A DNA stretch of 64,000 nt from Negativicutes bacterium (GCA_031292035.1 JARLHX010000087.1:1-64000); one strand, 5' to 3'. Shown: positions 8,491 to 17,006, counted from the stretch's first letter. Notes: generated from the sequence alone by a model not told the origin. Numbers and translations are program-made.

Positions 8491-9768
8491 ATGAGCACAA
8501 GACCGGGCCTTGAGCCCAGATTGCTCCCAGAGAAATTGTTACAGGAGATTCGGTCAAAATTTGCCTATGTCGAGGAGTGTCCGCACGCCGGCAGACGGAT
8601 ATTTCTCGATACAGCCTCTGGATCACTGAGACTCAACGCATTAATGGAGGCCGCACAGCAGGAACTGTTTTTGCCGGATAATTTTGCCCGCCCGACCAAA
8701 GGCTCTGCCCACGCCTATACAGTAAAACAAAAAGGTGAAGATGATGTTCGCCTTTTTCTCGGGGCGAAATCCGGTACGATTATGCCCTGCAAGACCGCGA
8801 CCGAGGGCATGTTCCGGGTGGTCAGAGACGCGGTGAGACAGTTTCCCGGGACGAATGTGGTCACTACCGTGCTTGACCACCCTTGTACCTTTGACTCGTC
8901 GCGTCTTGCCGCTGAAACTTCCGGCAAGGAGTGGCGGGTGGCTCCGCTTGATCGGGAGACTGGGTTCATCAAAAAAGACGCGATCTTAGATCTGGTTGAT
9001 AAAAACACCTCACTGCTGACCTTTATTCACGGTTCCAATATCACCGGGGCGCTGATGGACGCCAAAGAAATTGTCCGGGAAGCCCGAAAAATCAAAGAGG
9101 ACCTTTGCGTTATTGTCGACGGAGTTCAATATGCGCCGCACGCCCCGGTGGACGTGGAAGACATCGGCGCCGATGTATACCTCTTCGGCTGTTATAAAGC
9201 ATACACGCGGCGCGGCATGGCTTTTGCCCATCTTTCCGAGCGTTTTTCGGTTATTCCGCATGAGCGCCTGTATGGTAAAAAAGCCGACGAGTGGGCGCTG
9301 GGCAGCGCCGACCAATTTGACTACGCGTCCTGGTCGATAGTCGTTGATTACATTTGCTGGCTTGGTTCGCACTACACTCCTACGAAAGACCGCCGAGGAC
9401 TGTTGATCGCCGGCCTGCAGGCGATGGAAGCGCACGAGCTTGCGCTGTTGGAACGAGTCATGCACGGGACGGAAAATCAAAGCGGGCTGCGGGAGATGTC
9501 TCACGTTCGAACCTATGGGTTGCCTGATGATAGTACCAGTCGCAGCTGTTTGGTTGCCTTTAGTGTGGATGGATTAAATACGGGTGATGCGGTCAACCGG
9601 TATGTAGACCAAGGCGTAATGCTCACCGACCGAAAGATGGATGCCTATTCCAAGCATATGCTGGATGCCTTAGGAGCCGCAGGAATCATTCGCATGTCAG
9701 CAGCGCATTATACAACACCTGCAGAAATTGACGAATTTCTCAGACTTACCGAAGCAATGCATTCTTAA
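8491..9768 (+). CDS. Class V PLP-dependent aminotransferase/desulfurase-fold enzyme
   Basis: A 425-residue fold-type I enzyme. Visible cofactor residues are Asp210 and Gln213 (VDGVQYAPHAP) and the presumed Schiff-base Lys236 in FGCYKAYTRRGMA, where cysteine desulfurases have SxHK. There is no obvious catalytic-loop cysteine of the SufS/IscS kind. The reaction cannot be assigned: transamination, beta-elimination or racemisation are all known in the family. Being paired with an amino-acid symporter and a LysR regulator points to catabolism of an imported amino acid. GGAGG lies 8 nt before ATG 8491. Confidence 0.78.
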   Translation: MSTRPGLEPRLLPEKLLQEIRSKFAYVEECPHAGRRIFLDTASGSLRLNALMEAAQQELFLPDNFARPTKGSAHAYTVKQKGEDDVRLFLGAKSGTIMPCKTATEGMFRVVRDAVRQFPGTNVVTTVLDHPCTFDSSRLAAETSGKEWRVAPLDRETGFIKKDAILDLVDKNTSLLTFIHGSNITGALMDAKEIVREARKIKEDLCVIVDGVQYAPHAPVDVEDIGADVYLFGCYKAYTRRGMAFAHLSERFSVIPHERLYGKKADEWALGSADQFDYASWSIVVDYICWLGSHYTPTKDRRGLLIAGLQAMEAHELALLERVMHGTENQSGLREMSHVRTYGLPDDSTSRSCLVAFSVDGLNTGDAVNRYVDQGVMLTDRKMDAYSKHMLDALGAAGIIRMSAAHYTTPAEIDEFLRLTEAMHS

Positions 9769-9783
9769 TCCTGCTGGAAGAAG

Positions 9784-9830
9784 ATATAAGAGGGCCAAGC
9801 GGAATAAATCCACTAGGCCCTCTTATATAT
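9784..9830 (+). terminator. Terminator hairpin after the class V enzyme gene
   Basis: A perfect 13-bp stem (ATATAAGAGGGCC at 9784-9796 with its complement at 9816-9828) around a 19-nt loop that can pair further. The T-run is short, so efficiency is uncertain. Confidence 0.6.
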
Positions 9831-10104
9831 TGCATAATAGAGTAATCTCTCTATATCGTCCTATACTACACATTGTTGACTGCGAAAAAATCTGTCATCA
9901 CTATCCCCGATTTTGCAGGTTTAGGGGCTTCAAATGTAAGGAAGTTTGTTCCCAAAAGGAGTAATGTGTATCATTGGCCTACCCTTTCCGGCAATTTTGG
10001 GACTTTGTATAACCCCTCGGTCTGAATCAGGGCCTCGGCCACATATTCATACCAATACAAGCTTCAGCCGTTCTGACGGAATAGGCTTGTATTATCGGTT
10101 GCGA
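9831..10104. other. Intergenic stretch between convergent genes
   Basis: This holds only the hairpin at 10054-10092 (AATACAAGC with GCTTGTATT, inner CCGT/ACGG), which probably ends the leftward aldo/keto reductase transcript although no T-run follows it. I see no convincing small gene here. Confidence 0.4.
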
Positions 10105-11268
10105 CTATTCAAACAACTCTTTGACGTTCTTCAACCCCTTGCGAATCTCTATGCCTTGCGGGCAGTGACTTTCGCATTTGCCGCATTCGGCGCACTGGGA
10201 GGCGGGAGCCCCGAGCTGCGCCCAGCGTCCGTATATGTATTTTGCGCCAGGTGAACCGTTGAAGATCCAGTGCTCATTATAGGTCGAGAAGCATACCGGA
10301 ATGTTGATACGGACGGGACACGGCATACAATATCCACAGCCGGTACAGTTGACCTTAACTCTTTCTTCAAGCAGTTTCTTCACTGCGTCTACGACCGACA
10401 CTTCATTATCTGTTAGCGAATTGGCTTTCGCTTTCTGGGCCGCCCGTATATTCTCATCCACATGTTCCGTGACATTCATGCCACTCAATACAACGGAAAC
10501 CTCCGGGTGGTTCCATACCCAGCGTAAACCCCACTCGGCCGGAGTCCGTTTAACACCAACTTCGGCAAAAATAGCCTTTGCTTCATCAGGAAGGTTAGCA
10601 AGGTTGCCGCCGCGTAGCGGCTCCATGATCGAGATGCCCAGGCCTTTCCCGGCAGCATATTGAAGCCCGTCCCTACCTGCCTGGAAGTTCTCATCGAAGT
10701 AGTTATACTGTATCTGGCAAAACGACCAGTCATAATAATCGACTGCTTCCTTAAACAAAGCCAGCTGATCATGGAAAGAAAATCCGGCATACCTAATCCG
10801 GCCGTCCTTGATAGCCTGATTCAGAAATTCATCGACACCTGCCGCCTTAAGGGTTGGCCAGACGCCCTTATTAATGTTGTGAACTAGATAGAAATCGATC
10901 ACATCCGTCTGAAGGCGTTCCAGTTGCTCATTTAGGTACCGATCCATGTCGGCTCTCGTTTTTATCAGCCAGCTCGGAAGTTTAGTAGCAATATTGACCC
11001 GCTGCCGATAACCGTCTTGAAGAGCTCTGCCGACAAAAGGCTCGCTCTCGCCGCCTTTACTAAAATCGGCGCCATGATAAGAATAGGCGGTATCCACGTA
11101 ATTTACGCCGGCATCGATAGCATGACGGATCATGGGTATCGCCTTTTCCTCATCGATATTAGTTGGGTCATCGCCGATTACAGGCAGCCGCATACAGCCA
11201 AAACCCAAAACAGATACCATCTCGTTTGTCTTTCCAAACTTTCTGTACAGCAAAATAACCGCCCCCAT
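10105..11268 (-). CDS. Aldo/keto reductase with C-terminal 4Fe-4S ferredoxin domain
   Basis: A 387-residue fusion. The N-terminal TIM barrel has the AKR signature (GFGCMRLP, DTAYSYHG with the catalytic tyrosine, an ATKLPS lysine). The C-terminus carries two cysteine clusters, CTGCGYCMPCP and CAECGKCESHCPQG, typical of a ferredoxin-like 4Fe-4S domain. Such proteins are common in anaerobes and are thought to couple carbonyl reduction to ferredoxin-type electron transfer. It is 10 nt downstream of the DUF362 gene and probably in the operon started by the MerR promoter at 13075-13105. The start is uncertain: TTG 11253, six nt after GGGGGCGG, would give the usual LYRKFG N-terminus. Confidence 0.86.
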   Translation of the reverse strand: MGAVILLYRKFGKTNEMVSVLGFGCMRLPVIGDDPTNIDEEKAIPMIRHAIDAGVNYVDTAYSYHGADFSKGGESEPFVGRALQDGYRQRVNIATKLPSWLIKTRADMDRYLNEQLERLQTDVIDFYLVHNINKGVWPTLKAAGVDEFLNQAIKDGRIRYAGFSFHDQLALFKEAVDYYDWSFCQIQYNYFDENFQAGRDGLQYAAGKGLGISIMEPLRGGNLANLPDEAKAIFAEVGVKRTPAEWGLRWVWNHPEVSVVLSGMNVTEHVDENIRAAQKAKANSLTDNEVSVVDAVKKLLEERVKVNCTGCGYCMPCPVRINIPVCFSTYNEHWIFNGSPGAKYIYGRWAQLGAPASQCAECGKCESHCPQGIEIRKGLKNVKELFE

Positions 11269-11278
11269 TTATTGATAA

Positions 11279-12226
11279 TCAGACCTTCACAACTTCAAGG
11301 CTTTGCCAGTCAGGATTGCCTACCCCTAGCTTAGCCGCTATGGCTAAATGTTTTACATCCGTCGGCTTAAGGCCCAACAAATTGGCGCCATAAGCATCGA
11401 TTGCCACCATGTCCATTCCAAATATGAGCTGATTCCATTCCTTGATTGGACCTGGTCCAGAAGGGCCGTTAGCGGAAATGCCTTTAATGGCGTCAAGGAT
11501 TGTAATCGTCGGTTTCTTAAACGCGGCTAATTCCGCGATGGCCTGATTTAAATTAGTACGGTGGAAAAAGCCTCTGTCCCAAACCACTCCCATCAGATTT
11601 TTCATTGCCGCCGATATTTCAGTATGATCGCTCTGTTTTAAAATCGGGATATTGATAAAGACATCCGTCTCTAAAACATCCCGTGAATAATCGGCTTGTT
11701 TCAACACTTCACCATTTACGTTCACTGGGCTGAAATCGGTATGTGAATTGATGGTATAGGCACGGCCGCCAGCTGCAGCCACTGCTGTACGGATGCCGCT
11801 CATTTCCAGGCACATCTCGCCTGCCGTAAAGGTGTGATCAATAACCCGCACCTCTTTCACCCCGGCCTGAAGGCACAGCCGGACCAAAGCTCCCACCAGG
11901 ACCGGGTTGGTACTAACCGCAGCTTCCGGGCCTCGATGTGAGCTGAAGTTGGGCTTGATAGTAACGATATTCCCCGGTTTTACAAGTGAACCCATTCCGC
12001 CCATGGCCGCGATACCCTTTCCCAATAGAGCTTCCGGGTCCCTTCCCTCGGCGATAACCAGTCTTGATCGTGCTGAAGACGACACCTCAGCCCGAGGGCT
12101 CGCTGGGTCGTTTTTCTGGTTTTGCTCCGGCAACACCCGGCGACCGGATTGTGATAGGCACCCTGGCATAATTGCTGTAGCCAGACCTGCTGCAGCAACA
12201 GCTTTAATAAACTCCCGGCGTCTCAT
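11279..12226 (-). CDS. Exported DUF362 protein with Tat-like/lipoprotein signal
   Basis: A 315-residue DUF362 protein. It begins MRRREFIKAVAAAGL, a twin-arginine-like motif with hydrophobic core, followed by MPGC, a plausible lipobox with Cys23. The DUF362 core runs from about residue 57 to the end (IKPNFSS, NIPILKQSDHTEISAAMKN). DUF362 proteins are often linked to iron-sulfur electron transfer, but the molecular role is unknown. Here no ferredoxin motif is present in the protein itself; the Fe-S domain is on the aldo/keto reductase encoded next. GGGGGG precedes ATG 12226. Likely cotranscribed with the CMD protein upstream. Confidence 0.82.
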   Translation of the reverse strand: MRRREFIKAVAAAGLATAIMPGCLSQSGRRVLPEQNQKNDPASPRAEVSSSARSRLVIAEGRDPEALLGKGIAAMGGMGSLVKPGNIVTIKPNFSSHRGPEAAVSTNPVLVGALVRLCLQAGVKEVRVIDHTFTAGEMCLEMSGIRTAVAAAGGRAYTINSHTDFSPVNVNGEVLKQADYSRDVLETDVFINIPILKQSDHTEISAAMKNLMGVVWDRGFFHRTNLNQAIAELAAFKKPTITILDAIKGISANGPSGPGPIKEWNQLIFGMDMVAIDAYGANLLGLKPTDVKHLAIAAKLGVGNPDWQSLEVVKV

Positions 12227-12285
12227 TCCGATCCCCCCCTTTTAGGTAACGGCACCCGTCAATTATGACTATCTCAACAGAAGCC

Positions 12286-13017
12286 TCACTTGACTCTGCT
12301 GCCGAGCACCTTCCTCAATACTTCCTGGGCGTTTTCGGCTTCCTTATTGCCAACTCTGGATTCGATCACTGATATCAAGCTCCTCATCTGAGCCTCGGTC
12401 ATCCCTGTATTAAATCCGATGCTGAAATGACCCTGCAATTGGGGATTGACGCCCGCAATACTAGCCAGTGCTGAAATGGTTGCAATCTCCCTGCTCTGAA
12501 AATCCAGGTTGTCGCGCCCGAAGATATCGCCGAAAAGATGTCCTTTCAAAAACTCGTCGATGGCCGGGGTAAACGCGATATATCCTCCCGTAGCTGGAGC
12601 TCCTATCAACCTTGTCTGAATTTCCGTTCCCAGTTCGATTCTGCTTTTATCAGTAGGCAGGGGGCTTGCTTGCTTCCCCATTTCGTCCTTGATGCCTTTC
12701 GCTTTCCGATCTTCGGTGACGTTCATGAAAGTACTGATGCCGTTCAGGCTGCGGGGAAACCCTGTATAGGCATACATCTGCACGAGGACTTCCTTGATCT
12801 CATTGACTGTCAAACCGGCGTCCAGTCCTTCGTTCAGGGCATCTTTCAATTGCGGCAAATCGCCTCTGGCGGTGAAGGCCGCGATGGCGACTATGCTTTC
12901 CTGCCTGGCGGTCAGGACCTGACTTTTATCCCTCACGCCCTGAGCCTCCGAAACGTTCATAAAGTTAAATAACGAGAAAATAACCCCAGTCAAGATACAG
13001 GCGATCTTTTTGTTCAT
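12286..13017 (-). CDS. Secreted two-domain carboxymuconolactone decarboxylase-like protein
   Basis: A 243-residue protein with a signal peptide (about residues 1-25, ending SEAQG) and two CMD repeats: about 35-105 (FTARGDLPQLKDAL, KEVLVQMYAYTGFPRSLNG) and 155-240 (REIATISALASI, QLQGHFSIGFNTGM). The peroxidatic CxxC of AhpD-like members is missing, so it is not an AhpD peroxidase. Such double-CMD proteins commonly sit with flavodoxins, aldo/keto reductases and MerR regulators. AAGGAGG lies 8 nt before ATG 13017. A MerR-type promoter is 58 nt upstream, so it is probably induced by electrophiles through the regulator at 14697-15083. Confidence 0.85.
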   Translation of the reverse strand: MNKKIACILTGVIFSLFNFMNVSEAQGVRDKSQVLTARQESIVAIAAFTARGDLPQLKDALNEGLDAGLTVNEIKEVLVQMYAYTGFPRSLNGISTFMNVTEDRKAKGIKDEMGKQASPLPTDKSRIELGTEIQTRLIGAPATGGYIAFTPAIDEFLKGHLFGDIFGRDNLDFQSREIATISALASIAGVNPQLQGHFSIGFNTGMTEAQMRSLISVIESRVGNKEAENAQEVLRKVLGSRVK

Positions 13018-13074
13018 GCTTATTGCCTCCTTATGTTGATGATATCGATACGTCCCGTTCGCTCCCTTTAATTG

Positions 13075-13105
13075 AGTCTATCACTTAGAGTTAACTCCGG
13101 GTCAA
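13075..13105 (-). promoter_or_regulatory. MerR-type promoter/operator (site A) upstream of the CMD operon
   Basis: Minus strand: TTGACC (13105-13100), 19-nt spacer centred on the dyad AGAGTTAACTCC, TAGACT (13080-13075). The overlong 19-nt spacer with a dyad inside is the hallmark of promoters activated by MerR-family proteins. Sites B and C have the same GTTAAC core. Confidence 0.75.
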
Positions 13106-13154
13106 GTGTTTTTTTGTGCCGTTTCCCTGCACTACAAAATTAATGAAAATCCTA

Positions 13155-13185
13155 TTGCCTTTGAGTCCACTCCAAGTTGTAGCAT
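13155..13185 (+). promoter_or_regulatory. Possible second MerR-like promoter facing the SDR remnant
   Basis: TTGCCT, 19-nt spacer containing the dyad GAGTCCACTC, then TAGCAT. It has MerR-promoter geometry but a different core from sites A-C, so another regulator or a decayed site is possible. Confidence 0.3.
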
Positions 13186-13346
13186 AAGATTTAACCAAAA
13201 GTTAAACCTGTACTAGAAGGGGAGAAGGATGAATGTCCCGCCTAGTATATTGTGTAAACTTGCGGGCGAGATCAACCAGGACCAATTTATAGAGCTTTGA
13301 GGAACTGAGAGGGAGGGAAGAATCAACTATGAAGAAGGAGATCACT

Positions 13347-13424
13347 ATGAGCAATGTCATTGTCGTCATCGGGGCTGGATCGATCGGTCAGGCCATCGCG
13401 CGGCGAGTCAGTGCTGGTAAACAT
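13347..13424 (+). pseudogene. Truncated short-chain dehydrogenase (N-terminal remnant)
   Basis: Starting at ATG 13347 (AAGGAG upstream), the frame encodes VIVVIGAGSIGQAIARR, the Rossmann NAD(P)-binding GxGxxG of an SDR, up to AGKH at about residue 26. The similarity then stops: a transcription terminator begins within 12 nt, and the open frame merely continues across it into the antisense of the next gene. The rest of the roughly 250-residue enzyme has been deleted. Confidence 0.7.
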
Positions 13425-13435
13425 CTACAACTAAG

Positions 13436-13473
13436 AAAAACAGGCTCAAACCTTTTCGGTTTAGCCTGTTTTT
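13436..13473. terminator. Bidirectional intrinsic terminator
   Basis: AAAAACAGGC pairs with GCCTGTTTTT, and inner AAACC with GGTTT around a TTTTC loop. Both directions end in a T-run. It separates the SDR remnant (+) from the metallohydrolase gene (-). Confidence 0.8.
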
Positions 13474-13493
13474 CGCTTTCATTTACCGGTTAC

Positions 13494-14615
13494 TTATTCG
13501 ACATTTTCCCACCAGCGGGAAAATGGTTGTTGCTGATTATCAAGTTCTACCGGTTCACCGATCATCGGGGTCAGAAGCCTGTACGCCTTGCTTTCGCTAG
13601 CCTGGGTTATCCGCTCGAACGGTTCATCCCAAGGATGATTGGCAATGGCGAATTTACCAGCATGGCCTGGCAATAGCGCCTTGGCATTCAGTTCTTCGGC
13701 GGCCTGTGCCACCTCCTCCGGCATCATGTGGATATACGGCCAATGGTTATCATACTGGCCGTTTTCCATGATTGCAAGGTCAAACCCTTTCAGCTTTTCG
13801 CCGATTTGCTTGAAGTGCGGCCCGTAGCCGCCGTCGCCGCTGTAAAAAACTCGGCGTTCTGGCGTCACCAAGGCGAAACCAGCCCATAAAGTCTTGTTCC
13901 TGGTGAATAAGCGGCCAGAGAAATGGCGGGACGGCAATATATGGACGGTGAGGCCATCCTCAAACTTGAGTGCCGTAAACCAGTCGGCCTCATGGATAAG
14001 GTTCGGATCGTAGCCCCAGTCTTCGAAATATGAGCCTACGCCCAAACCGCAGATTACATTTTTGACTTTGGGTTTCAGAGCAATAACAGTGGGATAATCC
14101 AAGTGATCCCAATGATCGTGTGAAATAAGCAAGTACTCGATTTCCGGCATATCTTCCGCCGAGTATTGATTTGTTCCGCTGAAAGCCTTGTTGGCGAAAG
14201 AAACAGGTGCTGCCGAAGAGCTAAACACCGGATCAATCAGCATCCTTCTGCCGCCAAGTTGCATAAAGTACGACGAATGCCCAAGCCAGACGACCACATC
14301 CTTGCCTTTATCTAAGGTCTTAAAATCAATTTTCATTGTGGGAATGGTAGCTGCCGGTATCACCCTCTCTTTTTTTTCAAAAAGAAAGTACCACCACACA
14401 GAAGCAATATTGTTTCCTTGGCTAAACTGGGGAGTGGGAACTAAGTTCTGGAATTTCCCGTCCACGTAATTCGCTGAACCCTGGATTCTTTCAAGGCGGG
14501 CGCCGTGGGGCAAGGTTCCGAATTTAGGCTGTTGGATATAAAGACCTACACCAACACCCAATAGGACAAGGCTTATTAATAAGACTAGCAGCATTTTACC
14601 TACCCATCTTCTCAT
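13494..14615 (-). CDS. Membrane-anchored MBL-fold metallohydrolase
   Basis: A 373-residue protein with an N-terminal membrane anchor (about residues 8-27) and a metallo-beta-lactamase fold. The metal motif HDHWDH is visible, as are GHSSYF, the IDPVF strand, YSGDGG and LPGHAGKF. It resembles the NAPE-PLD/UlaG-like group, whose members hydrolyse phosphodiesters or lactones; the substrate here is unknown. GGAG precedes ATG 14615. It follows merR with a hairpin between, so it may be read through from the merR promoter. Confidence 0.85.
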   Translation of the reverse strand: MRRWVGKMLLVLLISLVLLGVGVGLYIQQPKFGTLPHGARLERIQGSANYVDGKFQNLVPTPQFSQGNNIASVWWYFLFEKKERVIPAATIPTMKIDFKTLDKGKDVVVWLGHSSYFMQLGGRRMLIDPVFSSSAAPVSFANKAFSGTNQYSAEDMPEIEYLLISHDHWDHLDYPTVIALKPKVKNVICGLGVGSYFEDWGYDPNLIHEADWFTALKFEDGLTVHILPSRHFSGRLFTRNKTLWAGFALVTPERRVFYSGDGGYGPHFKQIGEKLKGFDLAIMENGQYDNHWPYIHMMPEEVAQAAEELNAKALLPGHAGKFAIANHPWDEPFERITQASESKAYRLLTPMIGEPVELDNQQQPFSRWWENVE

Positions 14616-14639
14616 GCATTTCTCCGATATTTAATAAAG

Positions 14640-14680
14640 ACAAGTTACATGGTGTGCTTCAGGAACGCCATGTAACTTGT
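14640..14680 (-). terminator. Hairpin between merR and the metallohydrolase gene
   Basis: A perfect 13-bp stem (ACAAGTTACATGG at 14640-14652 with its complement at 14668-14680). A T6 run follows on the plus strand and only CTTTATT on the minus strand, so for merR it may be an attenuating terminator. Confidence 0.5.
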
Positions 14681-14696
14681 AGTTTTTTCGAACATC

Positions 14697-15083
14697 TTAT
14701 TTCCCGTTCTTATTGAGTGTTTTTTCGGCGTCAACTACTGCGCCTTCATAGCTCGCGATTTTATAGTCCAGGCGTTCCAGCGTTTTTTGCATGTCTTCCA
14801 TTCTCTTTATAAGCAGTCTACGCTGCTCGGTAAAGAGTGCTTTTCTTGCCTCAATGGTTTCATCGCCCTGTTGAAATAGCCCAACATACTCAATCAGTAT
14901 TTCAATCGGGAGACCTGCAGCTCTCATACATTTGATAAATTCGACCCACTTGCAGTCTTGATCCGTAAAATCTCGTATTCCGCTTTTATTGCGGTTGACG
15001 CGCGGAAGCAGCCCGATGCGTTCATAATAGCGGAGTGTATCCTGGGGAAGATCAAATTTTTCACTTACTTCGGTAATCGTCAT
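14697..15083 (-). CDS. MerR-family regulator, AdhR-like
   Basis: A 128-residue MerR protein: the HTH (ITEVSEKFDLPQDTLRYYERIGLL) is followed by RNKSGIRDFTDQD and a C-terminal dimerisation coiled coil. Cys52 in FIKCMR aligns, from memory, with the cysteine by which Bacillus AdhR senses aldehydes; there is also Cys44. No C-terminal metal-binding cysteines are present, arguing against metal sensing. It has AGGAGGT before ATG 15083 and its own MerR-type promoter (site B), so it is probably autoregulated and activates sites A and C. Expected inducers are aldehydes, quinones or similar electrophiles (inference). Confidence 0.88.
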   Translation of the reverse strand: MTITEVSEKFDLPQDTLRYYERIGLLPRVNRNKSGIRDFTDQDCKWVEFIKCMRAAGLPIEILIEYVGLFQQGDETIEARKALFTEQRRLLIKRMEDMQKTLERLDYKIASYEGAVVDAEKTLNKNGK

Positions 15084-15107
15084 GGGAATTCACCTCCTGA
15101 TACCCGT

Positions 15108-15138
15108 ATTATAATACCTGGAGTTAACTTCATGTCAA
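15108..15138 (-). promoter_or_regulatory. MerR-type promoter/operator (site B) of merR
   Basis: Minus strand: TTGACA (15138-15133), 19-nt spacer with the dyad around GTTAAC (GAAGTTAACTCC), TATAAT (15113-15108). It lies 25 nt before the merR ATG. Confidence 0.8.
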
Positions 15139-15234
15139 GAGAAACTACAAATTGCTGCAACCACATCGAAGAAGTACGTTCTTGGTGCAGATTTTTCGGC
15201 GTGGAGCGATGCTGATCAGGGAAATAATACTCGG

Positions 15235-15765
15235 TCATGGTATCAACGCAAGTTTTTTCAGCCAGTTGACAACATCTTTATCTGCCTTGGCAACACTCCC
15301 GCCGAGGATCGCCAGGCCTGACAACACCTTTGCCTCTGGACAAAGTTTCTTGATATCACTTTCACTGCTGCCCATACCGCTGCCTTCATGGGTACAATAC
15401 GGGATTATGGTCTTCCCCGAAAAATCATACGCCTCCAAGAAGGTAAATACCGCCATCGGCATCGTTCCCCACCAGTTCGGATACCCGAGATAAATCACCT
15501 CATAAGAATCCATATTATTCACCGTTTCCGTAAGCTCCGGTCTGGCATTTTTCTTCTTTTCTACCTGGGCTACATTTGTTGTTTCCGTATAATCTTCCGG
15601 ATAAGATTTTGCTGTTTTGATCTGGAAGATATCGCCGCCGGTTAATTTCTCTATTTTCTTTGCTACTACTTCTGTGTTGCCAATGGGCAGATTTACTATA
15701 CTGCCTCCTACATTGTTATTTCCCTTACGTGAGAAATAAGCGATTAGGCTCGTTGCAGTTGCCAT
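15235..15765 (-). CDS. Flavodoxin-family protein
   Basis: A 176-residue flavodoxin-fold protein. The N-terminal phosphate-binding strand reads SLIAYFSRKGNNNVGG; FMN-contact loops include GYPNWWGTMP and CTHEGSGMG. It belongs to the long-insertion flavodoxin group seen beside aldo/keto reductases and is a cytoplasmic FMN electron carrier or reductase. It is last in a leftward operon after the aldo/keto reductase (23-nt gap), so it likely supplies or accepts electrons in carbonyl or quinone detoxification. GGAGGGA precedes ATG 15765. Confidence 0.86.
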   Translation of the reverse strand: MATATSLIAYFSRKGNNNVGGSIVNLPIGNTEVVAKKIEKLTGGDIFQIKTAKSYPEDYTETTNVAQVEKKKNARPELTETVNNMDSYEVIYLGYPNWWGTMPMAVFTFLEAYDFSGKTIIPYCTHEGSGMGSSESDIKKLCPEAKVLSGLAILGGSVAKADKDVVNWLKKLALIP

Positions 15766-15788
15766 GTGCTTCCCTCCGTCATATTTTT

Positions 15789-16943
15789 TTACCGGTCGAA
15801 GAGTTCAACAGCCTGTTTCATTTTATTGACAACATCCACATCAAAGGGGCAGTTTTTCATACACAGCCCACACTGAATGCATTCACTTGCGTGATGTTCC
15901 AATAAATCATAATGGTTTTTCAATGTTGCCGGAACCTCTTGTTGTATTAACGCTAGGTCTAAATATTTATTCACGGCTGCAATATCGATTTTTTTTGAAC
16001 ACGGCGCACAATGTCCACAATACATACAATGGCCGCTGAATGCTTTTTGGGGTGCGTTTGCCAGAACTTCGCTATAATCTTTTTCCTTATTACTTGCAGT
16101 GATATAGGCGGTGGCAGCCAGTATTTGCTCTGTATTCGATACTCCAACCATTACCGCAGCAACCGCCGGCCTGGTTAAACAGTAATGTAAGCATTGCACC
16201 GGCGTCAGCGCTTTTTCAAAGGGTGATTCTTTGTCGCTTAGCAACACCCCGGCAGCATAGCCCTTCATAACCGTCAATGCAACACCGGCATTTTGGCAAG
16301 TTCGGTATAACTTATCCCGTTTTAGATCAATACCTTCATAAGTCCTGTTTCTAAAGGTATTTTCTTCGAACAATACATTTACATCCTCAATTGCTGGCAG
16401 CATATCATAAGCGGCGTTGATACTGAACAGAATCACATCAATGATCCCTGTTGCCACCGCGCGAAAGGCAATATCGGTATTATGGGTCGATATTCCCAGA
16501 GACTTGATAACCCCTTTTTCTTTTAATCCTGTCGCATATTCGATTATTTTGCCACTAAAAATAGCATCAAAATCTTTATGCTCATCGACGTAATGAATCA
16601 TCCCTATATCCACATAGTCAAGCCGCATTCTCTTTAAAAGGTCGTCGTATGCCTGAACAACCTCATTAAAATCCCGGGTGCGCCGATATTGTCCTTCGTC
16701 CCAGGTCGACCCGAGATGTCCTTCAATAACAAAACTGCTACGAGGATACTTGCTTAACGCTCTGCCAACATTTGTTCTGACTTCCGGGTTCGAGTTATAT
16801 ATATCGACAAAGTTAATGCCTTCATTGATTGCGCAATCAATAATTGCTTCGCAATCTTTATAACTCTTATTTTCAAAGCCCTCGCCGCCAATCCCAAGCG
16901 CACTTACTTTAATCCCTGTTCTTCCTAAAATTCGATATTCCAT
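15789..16943 (-). CDS. Aldo/keto reductase with C-terminal 4Fe-4S ferredoxin domain (second copy)
   Basis: A 384-residue AKR-ferredoxin fusion: barrel residues about 1-280 (EYRILGRTGIKVSALGIGG, catalytic-region FVDIYNS), then CMYCGHCAPC and CIQCGLCMKNCPFD cluster motifs. In this barrel the usual active-site Tyr of DTAxxY is replaced (VDIYNSN keeps a tyrosine shifted by two residues), so the reaction may be atypical. It lies between the FMN reductase-like gene and the flavodoxin in the MerR-controlled operon. GTG 16952 is in frame, but ATG 16943 follows AGGGTGG at the better distance. Confidence 0.84.
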   Translation of the reverse strand: MEYRILGRTGIKVSALGIGGEGFENKSYKDCEAIIDCAINEGINFVDIYNSNPEVRTNVGRALSKYPRSSFVIEGHLGSTWDEGQYRRTRDFNEVVQAYDDLLKRMRLDYVDIGMIHYVDEHKDFDAIFSGKIIEYATGLKEKGVIKSLGISTHNTDIAFRAVATGIIDVILFSINAAYDMLPAIEDVNVLFEENTFRNRTYEGIDLKRDKLYRTCQNAGVALTVMKGYAAGVLLSDKESPFEKALTPVQCLHYCLTRPAVAAVMVGVSNTEQILAATAYITASNKEKDYSEVLANAPQKAFSGHCMYCGHCAPCSKKIDIAAVNKYLDLALIQQEVPATLKNHYDLLEHHASECIQCGLCMKNCPFDVDVVNKMKQAVELFDR

Positions 16944-17006
16944 AGTAACCACCCTATTATGGCATTACCGGCCATTTCTTGCCCACTTTGGCTTCAAAGC
17001 ATGCTT

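Noticed and set aside
9946..10254. 102-codon plus-strand ORF
   Set aside because: Mostly antisense to the aldo/keto reductase cysteine-rich end; no SD.
13229..13300. 23-codon ORF with a reasonable SD
   Set aside because: Too short and without recognisable features; mentioned with the SDR remnant but not called as a gene.
13329..13676. 115-codon plus-strand frame taken as one gene
   Set aside because: Only the first ~26 residues after ATG 13347 look like a protein family; the rest crosses a terminator and the antisense of the metallohydrolase gene.
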